A DNA stretch of 35,377 bases from Defluviitaleaceae bacterium (lineage in GTDB: Bacteria > Bacillota > Clostridia > Lachnospirales > WQUN01), in assembly GCA_009779835.1 (NCBI GenBank), contig WRBD01000002.1, positions 84,622-119,998 on the forward strand, given 5' to 3'. The notes under the pieces are model-generated. The model saw only the letters and a program-made list of their open reading frames with translations, searched no databases and was not told the origin of the DNA. Shown one piece after another: positions 31,223-35,377 of the stretch. Numbering within the stretch: position 1 is the first letter of the stretch; each line of letters starts with the position of its first letter. A program made the position numbers and the translations under genes.

Positions 31223-34066
31223 ATGTTGAAAATAGGAAGAACGGCTGTTGTAATGCGAAAAACCGTTGCTATCATGCTAAGTTTTATAATGGCGTTCATG
31301 GCTATTGAAAACCCGGGAATCGCATTGGCGGTTGAGGAAATTGCGTCGGAAGTTACTGTAGCAAGACTGTCAGAACAACTCCATGAAAACATCCATAACG
31401 GAAATGTACTTTTATTCGACACCCTTGTAGACGTACATCCGGGAGCGAATACGCCGCAGGACAGATACTGGTCTACGCAAGAGAACCGAGATGCTTTTGT
31501 TGCTTCACTGGGTTTGGCGCAGGCTTTTCTTAATTCTATCACACATCAGCCGGGAAATTTGACCGTCATCACATATGACGGCGCGGACAATCCGTTGCAT
31601 GAGGCGGAACTGGAATTGCTTGTTGATGGCGTTCCTTTCACATATCAAACAGGGCTCGGTATTTTTACGATTGCAGATATTACTGCCGGAAGCGCGGTCG
31701 AATTAACTATAAACTCAACCGATGAACCCCTCTACCGCTTTTTAAGATGGGATATTGTACAAGGTAACGCGGCAATCACCTCCTTAGGTGCAACCGCAGA
31801 AACCGTCATGCCTTACGGTGGCCTGATTCTGCGAGCGGTATTTGAAACCGTTGCGGAGAATTATTACTTCTGCTGGGATATTCCGGTCGAATGGTGTGAA
31901 GCAACACAAGCTCTTGAACTGATTGGGGATTATGTTTCACCCTTTGTAGTGGGAACCGTTACCTTTAGTGCCGAGCAACAGTCCCGCTCCGCGAATTTGT
32001 CGGTTCCGTGGCATGTAACCATTACGCCGTACGACGTGAAAAGTAATGTTTCGTGGATGACGATAACCGATGTGGATCAGTACGACTTTATAACAATGTT
32101 CACAATTAATGTTGAAGAAAACACAGAACCACTGCCAAGAACGGGAAATATACGGGCTTACTTTTCCTCCGGCGTGTCGCCGCGTGACATGATATCAGTC
32201 ATCCAAAACCCCCGCCCGATTTTTGGGTTGTCGGGGAATATATGGCGTCCGGCAGCTAACGCGAGCAGCGCGGATGTAACCGTAACATCCGGCACAATAT
32301 GGACTGTACACTGTGACGAAGGTTGGCTTACCACCGATATTTCAAGCGGAAGCGGCGTCGGCTCGTTTAGGATAAACGCGGAAGCGAACACGGGAAATAC
32401 CGACCGCACGGGAATAATATTCGTAACCGAAACCGACGTTACACACACAATTGCGGTAAGACAAGCAGGGGCAGACACGCTCACTTTGTCACGGGCAACA
32501 TGGTCGCCCGCTTCGGAAACAAGTACAGCCGAAGTTAATATAATTGCTCCCGGCGACTGGACGGTGGAAAGCGACGCCCCGGAATGGCTTGTTGTTGACA
32601 ATGAAAGCGGGAACGGAAGCGGAGCATTTAAAATAACAGCAACAGCAAACTCGGAGATAATGCCGAGAAGGGGAACCATAACCGTAACTTGCGGCTCTGC
32701 AGGTGCAGTACGTGCTATTGCGGTAACACAGGCAATGTCTCTCAATGCGGTAGGCAACGCAGGCTGGACAATGTTCTTCGATGACGAGCTTAACCACGAA
32801 ATATATGTTACAAGCAGCCCCGTAGATTCTTTCGGTGATTACCGAAATGTTTACATGGGAATGACGCGTGACATGAGCAGTGGCGGGCTGACCGGGCATT
32901 TGTATGTGTTAAACGGCGATAACCGGTTGAGTGTGGGAGATTTGACATTTACCGAAGAAGCGGAGCCGCTTTCAGAAGATACATTAGAACCATTTTCATT
33001 ATTGCGTAATATATACCAAGCCGGGCGTAAGATTGGACAGTTTGCGCCGCCCGATTCCATACTGCGCGAAGCAATGGAATACGCACAGGACGAACTTGTT
33101 CAACTTCAACGCGATATTTGGTTTTCATTCAATAAACCCGCCGTAGGTGACAGGGTATTTGAAATGACAGTGCAAGACAGTGATGTTATGATGCTGACAC
33201 TTGTGGAAATACAGGAACGCTTCGGGCAAGATATCACAGACGCAGTGGTGGAAGCCGCGGATAATGCAATACCGCTTGCCCTCGCGGAAGATGGTTCGGT
33301 TGAGCCGATGGCGGTCTTTGAAGTGCCGATAGTTGTTGTCGTTGTCATTGCCGGTGTTACTATTATTGTAACGCTGTATGCGATACATTCGATAAGAAAC
33401 CTGCAACATGTTGACCTTAACCCCATGTTTGAAATAGTGCGGCGACCGTTTTTCAGCCCTCCTTCTATAATATTATCGCCACCCCTCATTACGGCACAGC
33501 CGCGGTATGAATTTTCGGAAGGCAGCCTTGACACCGTATGGCAATCGGGGTTTGAAATAAGCTTGACACCGGCGGAGTTGGAAACAATAACAACGGCAAT
33601 TACGGCTGACGTTGCGGCGAATTTTGCAAGGAATCGGCTTAACCGCCGAAGCAAAACCCCGGACAGGTATATCGTGTATGTTGTTCGGCGGGAGGGTTTG
33701 TATGAAAGTAATGCACCATTCAAGGCAGAAGATGTTATATATGTAGGGCGTACAACTCAAACCATTGAGGAAAGAGAAAGTCAACACCAAAGGCATCCAA
33801 GTCGTAAATTTTGGCGATTGGAAGCGGTTCAAGTTGGGCTTAAGCCCGAAGAAGCTTTTGTATACGAACAAGCACTTATTGCAAACTTTGCGATTACCGC
33901 AACGATAGAAAATAGACGGCGAGCAGTTTCACCGGACAAGTTTGATGGTCGCCCCGTTAACAGTGATTACGAAGATGCTCTACGTATGCTTGCCATTCGG
34001 CTAGGAATAGACCAAGCTAAAATGCTTGAATTTATGCACATACACCCACTAAACCCTTTGGGTTGA
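31223..34066 (+). CDS. Secreted BACON-repeat protein with C-terminal GIY-YIG-like nuclease toxin domain
   Basis: Large exported protein (947 residues from ATG 31223). The signal peptide has a hydrophobic core and ALA cleavage near residue 36. Three BACON-type beta-sandwich repeats lie near 247-330, 333-415 and 419-506, each with a W-x(n)-G-x-G-x-F-x-I-x-x-x-x-N-x(n)-R-x-G-x-I-x-V pattern. A hydrophobic segment of about 24 residues (697-721) follows. The end (816-885) fits a GIY-YIG nuclease: strand RYIVYVV, then DVIYVGRT, R851, H855/H858 and E882 in FVYEQALI. This is the architecture of a polymorphic toxin, and the next gene looks like an immunity protein. AGAGTGAG precedes ATG 31223; the frame also contains ATG 31193 (no site) and ATG 31253. 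The toxin role is inference. Confidence 0.78.
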   Translation: MLKIGRTAVVMRKTVAIMLSFIMAFMAIENPGIALAVEEIASEVTVARLSEQLHENIHNGNVLLFDTLVDVHPGANTPQDRYWSTQENRDAFVASLGLAQAFLNSITHQPGNLTVITYDGADNPLHEAELELLVDGVPFTYQTGLGIFTIADITAGSAVELTINSTDEPLYRFLRWDIVQGNAAITSLGATAETVMPYGGLILRAVFETVAENYYFCWDIPVEWCEATQALELIGDYVSPFVVGTVTFSAEQQSRSANLSVPWHVTITPYDVKSNVSWMTITDVDQYDFITMFTINVEENTEPLPRTGNIRAYFSSGVSPRDMISVIQNPRPIFGLSGNIWRPAANASSADVTVTSGTIWTVHCDEGWLTTDISSGSGVGSFRINAEANTGNTDRTGIIFVTETDVTHTIAVRQAGADTLTLSRATWSPASETSTAEVNIIAPGDWTVESDAPEWLVVDNESGNGSGAFKITATANSEIMPRRGTITVTCGSAGAVRAIAVTQAMSLNAVGNAGWTMFFDDELNHEIYVTSSPVDSFGDYRNVYMGMTRDMSSGGLTGHLYVLNGDNRLSVGDLTFTEEAEPLSEDTLEPFSLLRNIYQAGRKIGQFAPPDSILREAMEYAQDELVQLQRDIWFSFNKPAVGDRVFEMTVQDSDVMMLTLVEIQERFGQDITDAVVEAADNAIPLALAEDGSVEPMAVFEVPIVVVVVIAGVTIIVTLYAIHSIRNLQHVDLNPMFEIVRRPFFSPPSIILSPPLITAQPRYEFSEGSLDTVWQSGFEISLTPAELETITTAITADVAANFARNRLNRRSKTPDRYIVYVVRREGLYESNAPFKAEDVIYVGRTTQTIEERESQHQRHPSRKFWRLEAVQVGLKPEEAFVYEQALIANFAITATIENRRRAVSPDKFDGRPVNSDYEDALRMLAIRLGIDQAKMLEFMHIHPLNPLG

Positions 34067-34092
34067 TTTCATAAAAGAGAGGAACGATTTTA

Positions 34093-35154
34093 ATGGGACA
34101 ATGGGGAAATAATTTATTTTGCGGTTCTAAGCACGCAGGCATATGGAGGGAATATAGGACATTGCTTGCATTTGATGTATCGGAATATGAAGCGTACAAC
34201 TTGGTTAAAAATCACTATTTGCCAAAACTTACGGAAGAAAACCAAGAGTGTATTTTTTGGCTGACAATGGCAGCCGTACAACAGGGGTGCGGTACACTTA
34301 TGCAGGAGGTGAAGAATAAAGCACTTTACTGTATAGATAACAGCGACGAGGCATTAAAGGGTTTGTTTTCACACGTTGGCGACCGCGAATATGGTTTACT
34401 GGACTATTCAATGAACAGGGATAGCGAAAAGATAAAGGATGTACTTTATGTTTTCGAAGATAACGATAAAGGCGGGGTAACGAAATTACATTATTGGTGC
34501 TGTCCAAAAGTTAGAAAAGCGTGTGAGGAAACCATTGCCACCTCAAAAAACCCCTTGGAGATAAAACGAGCCCGTAACAAGATACGAGGGCATAAAGAAC
34601 AGTTGCTAGTTCTCGATAAATTAAAAGAAAAACTTCTTGCCCCGCCGTTGTCAAAGAAAAAACCATCCAAGCCGTCTGGGTATTTGTGGGAAAAGCCCCG
34701 CTGGAAAATAGGTGATATAGTGCTTTCGCACATTGTTTCCCAGACGGACAGTGACAAATGGTGGTTTAACAAATACGTGCTGTACAGGGTGGCGGATATT
34801 TTTAAGGATAGTGTTAGTTGGATTTTGCCCGACTTAGCTTACGCTGAATATGTTTCCGGTGCGCTATACGAGTGGATTGGTGATGAACCTCCCGACCCGT
34901 CCATAATCAAGGACTTGGACTATTATACGATTACGTACAACGAAGGCATGGAGAATGAGGTAACGCGTAGCTTGTGGACTATGCGTTGGATTCCCCAATA
35001 TGAGAAATACACCCTTTTTCAACGCGGGTGCGAATATCCAATGCCTGTTATATCCGACTTTGCTGAAGCAGATGGCGGCAACATCTTCGCTGTGTTTTTC
35101 GATGACACAGATTTCAAAGCCTTGTACGAACATTTCAAAAGCAAAGGTCAATAG
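34093..35154 (+). CDS. Probable immunity protein for the upstream toxin
   Basis: Protein of 353 residues, cytoplasmic. It starts MGQWGNNLFCGS and continues with a helical segment ENQECIFWLTMAAVQQGCGTLMQEVKNKALYCID. I recognise this pattern from clostridial proteins that begin MGAWGYG, carry 'LFWYALAETQWKVGRLMPEVKEKAL', and often lie beside polymorphic toxins. Residues about 165-190 (EQLLVLDKLKEKLLAPPLSKKK) and the following WKIGDIVLSHIV also match that family's middle part. The gene starts 26 bases after the toxin stop with GAGAGGAAC before the ATG, so it is co-transcribed with the toxin. Immunity to the GIY-YIG-like domain is inferred from position and family resemblance and has not been shown. 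Confidence 0.65.
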   Translation: MGQWGNNLFCGSKHAGIWREYRTLLAFDVSEYEAYNLVKNHYLPKLTEENQECIFWLTMAAVQQGCGTLMQEVKNKALYCIDNSDEALKGLFSHVGDREYGLLDYSMNRDSEKIKDVLYVFEDNDKGGVTKLHYWCCPKVRKACEETIATSKNPLEIKRARNKIRGHKEQLLVLDKLKEKLLAPPLSKKKPSKPSGYLWEKPRWKIGDIVLSHIVSQTDSDKWWFNKYVLYRVADIFKDSVSWILPDLAYAEYVSGALYEWIGDEPPDPSIIKDLDYYTITYNEGMENEVTRSLWTMRWIPQYEKYTLFQRGCEYPMPVISDFAEADGGNIFAVFFDDTDFKALYEHFKSKGQ

Positions 35155-35284
35155 CACTTCAGTAATGAATGAAAAATATAGAACCACCTCGAAATCATGT
35201 ACCCCAACCACCCCATACGCCCCAAGACGCATCTGTCAAGTTAGCTAATATGACTTGTGACTGGTAAACTAAAATGGTCGCGAA

Positions 35285-35377
35285 ATGGCAAACAAAAATC
35301 CCTACTTTCCAAAAAACAAAAATCTATCGACTGTGATAATCTTTGAAGCTAAAAAAGACACAGGAGGTAAGATGTGA
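35285..35377 (+). CDS. Possible 30-residue peptide at the window end
   Basis: A short frame from ATG 35285 to TGA 35375-35377 encodes a basic peptide beginning MANKNPYFPKNKNLS. It has no clear ribosome binding site. A strong AGGAGGT (35362-35368) lies near its end with GTG at 35374-35376, so a larger gene may begin there, outside the window, and the short frame may be chance or an overlapping leader. The rest of 35155-35284 shows no gene; it holds a small inverted repeat GTCAAGT/ACTTG around TTAGCTAA (35235-35257). Confidence 0.25.
   Translation: MANKNPYFPKNKNLSTVIIFEAKKDTGGKM

Noticed and set aside
32158-33723. Long minus-strand frames (199 and 205 codons) opposite the toxin gene
   Set aside because: They are Ser/Thr/Val-rich shadows of the BACON and linker coding sequence without ribosome binding sites or motifs.

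Overview
The window looks like a chromosomal segment of a Gram-positive, probably anaerobic member of the Bacillota, most likely class Clostridia. The support is the DarA-YaaR-HolB-RicT gene block, YqzL between era and recO, formate-tetrahydrofolate ligase, a DUF1576 membrane protein, AGGAGG-type ribosome binding sites, lipoproteins and Gram-positive signal peptides. No rRNA, tRNA, CRISPR array, transposase or integrase was seen. Genus-level placement would be a guess.

Layout. (1) 1-8319, plus strand: the tail of an unknown gene, a membrane-bound hybrid histidine kinase with its own receiver and HPt domains, a trigger-factor-like lipoprotein without a PPIase domain, a small secreted protein, an unknown cytoplasmic protein and a large DUF2339 membrane protein. 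Several units are separated by clear intrinsic terminators. (2) 8372-9634, minus: a secreted protein with a copper-amine-oxidase-type stalk domain. (3) 9755-12032, plus: era-yqzL-recO-membrane protein. (4) 12019-13353, minus: an Orn/Lys/Arg decarboxylase-family protein, divergent from glgA (13421-14884, plus). (5) 20358-14868, minus: a compact housekeeping operon darA-yaaR-holB-ricT-fhs-hypothetical-trmL with ATGA or TAATG junctions, preceded on the same strand by a DUF1576 membrane protein. (6) 21670-24271: a gene-poor, A+T-rich accessory stretch with a series of perfect palindromes, a ribbon-helix-helix reading frame lacking a start, a membrane-anchored unknown protein and a frameshifted, truncated secreted cysteine-peptidase-like gene. 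(7) 27415-24272, minus: cysK, a DinB-like protein and a GH43 glycosidase. (8) 27469-31005, plus: a Wadjet JetD-like (TIGR02679/DUF2399) protein without JetABC and with a degraded TOPRIM motif, a transmembrane pseudokinase with a probable extracellular propeller, and a small acidic Cys-tailed protein. (9) 31223-35154, plus: a secreted BACON-repeat protein ending in a GIY-YIG-like nuclease domain, followed by a probable immunity protein.

How it fits together. The housekeeping operon joins c-di-AMP sensing (DarA), replication (HolB), RNase Y-linked RNA processing (RicT), one-carbon metabolism (Fhs) and tRNA modification (TrmL). The most unusual parts are at the right-hand end: the orphan JetD-like protein with a pseudokinase directly downstream, and the toxin-immunity pair. 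They are adjacent and on the same strand, but a functional link between them is only inference.
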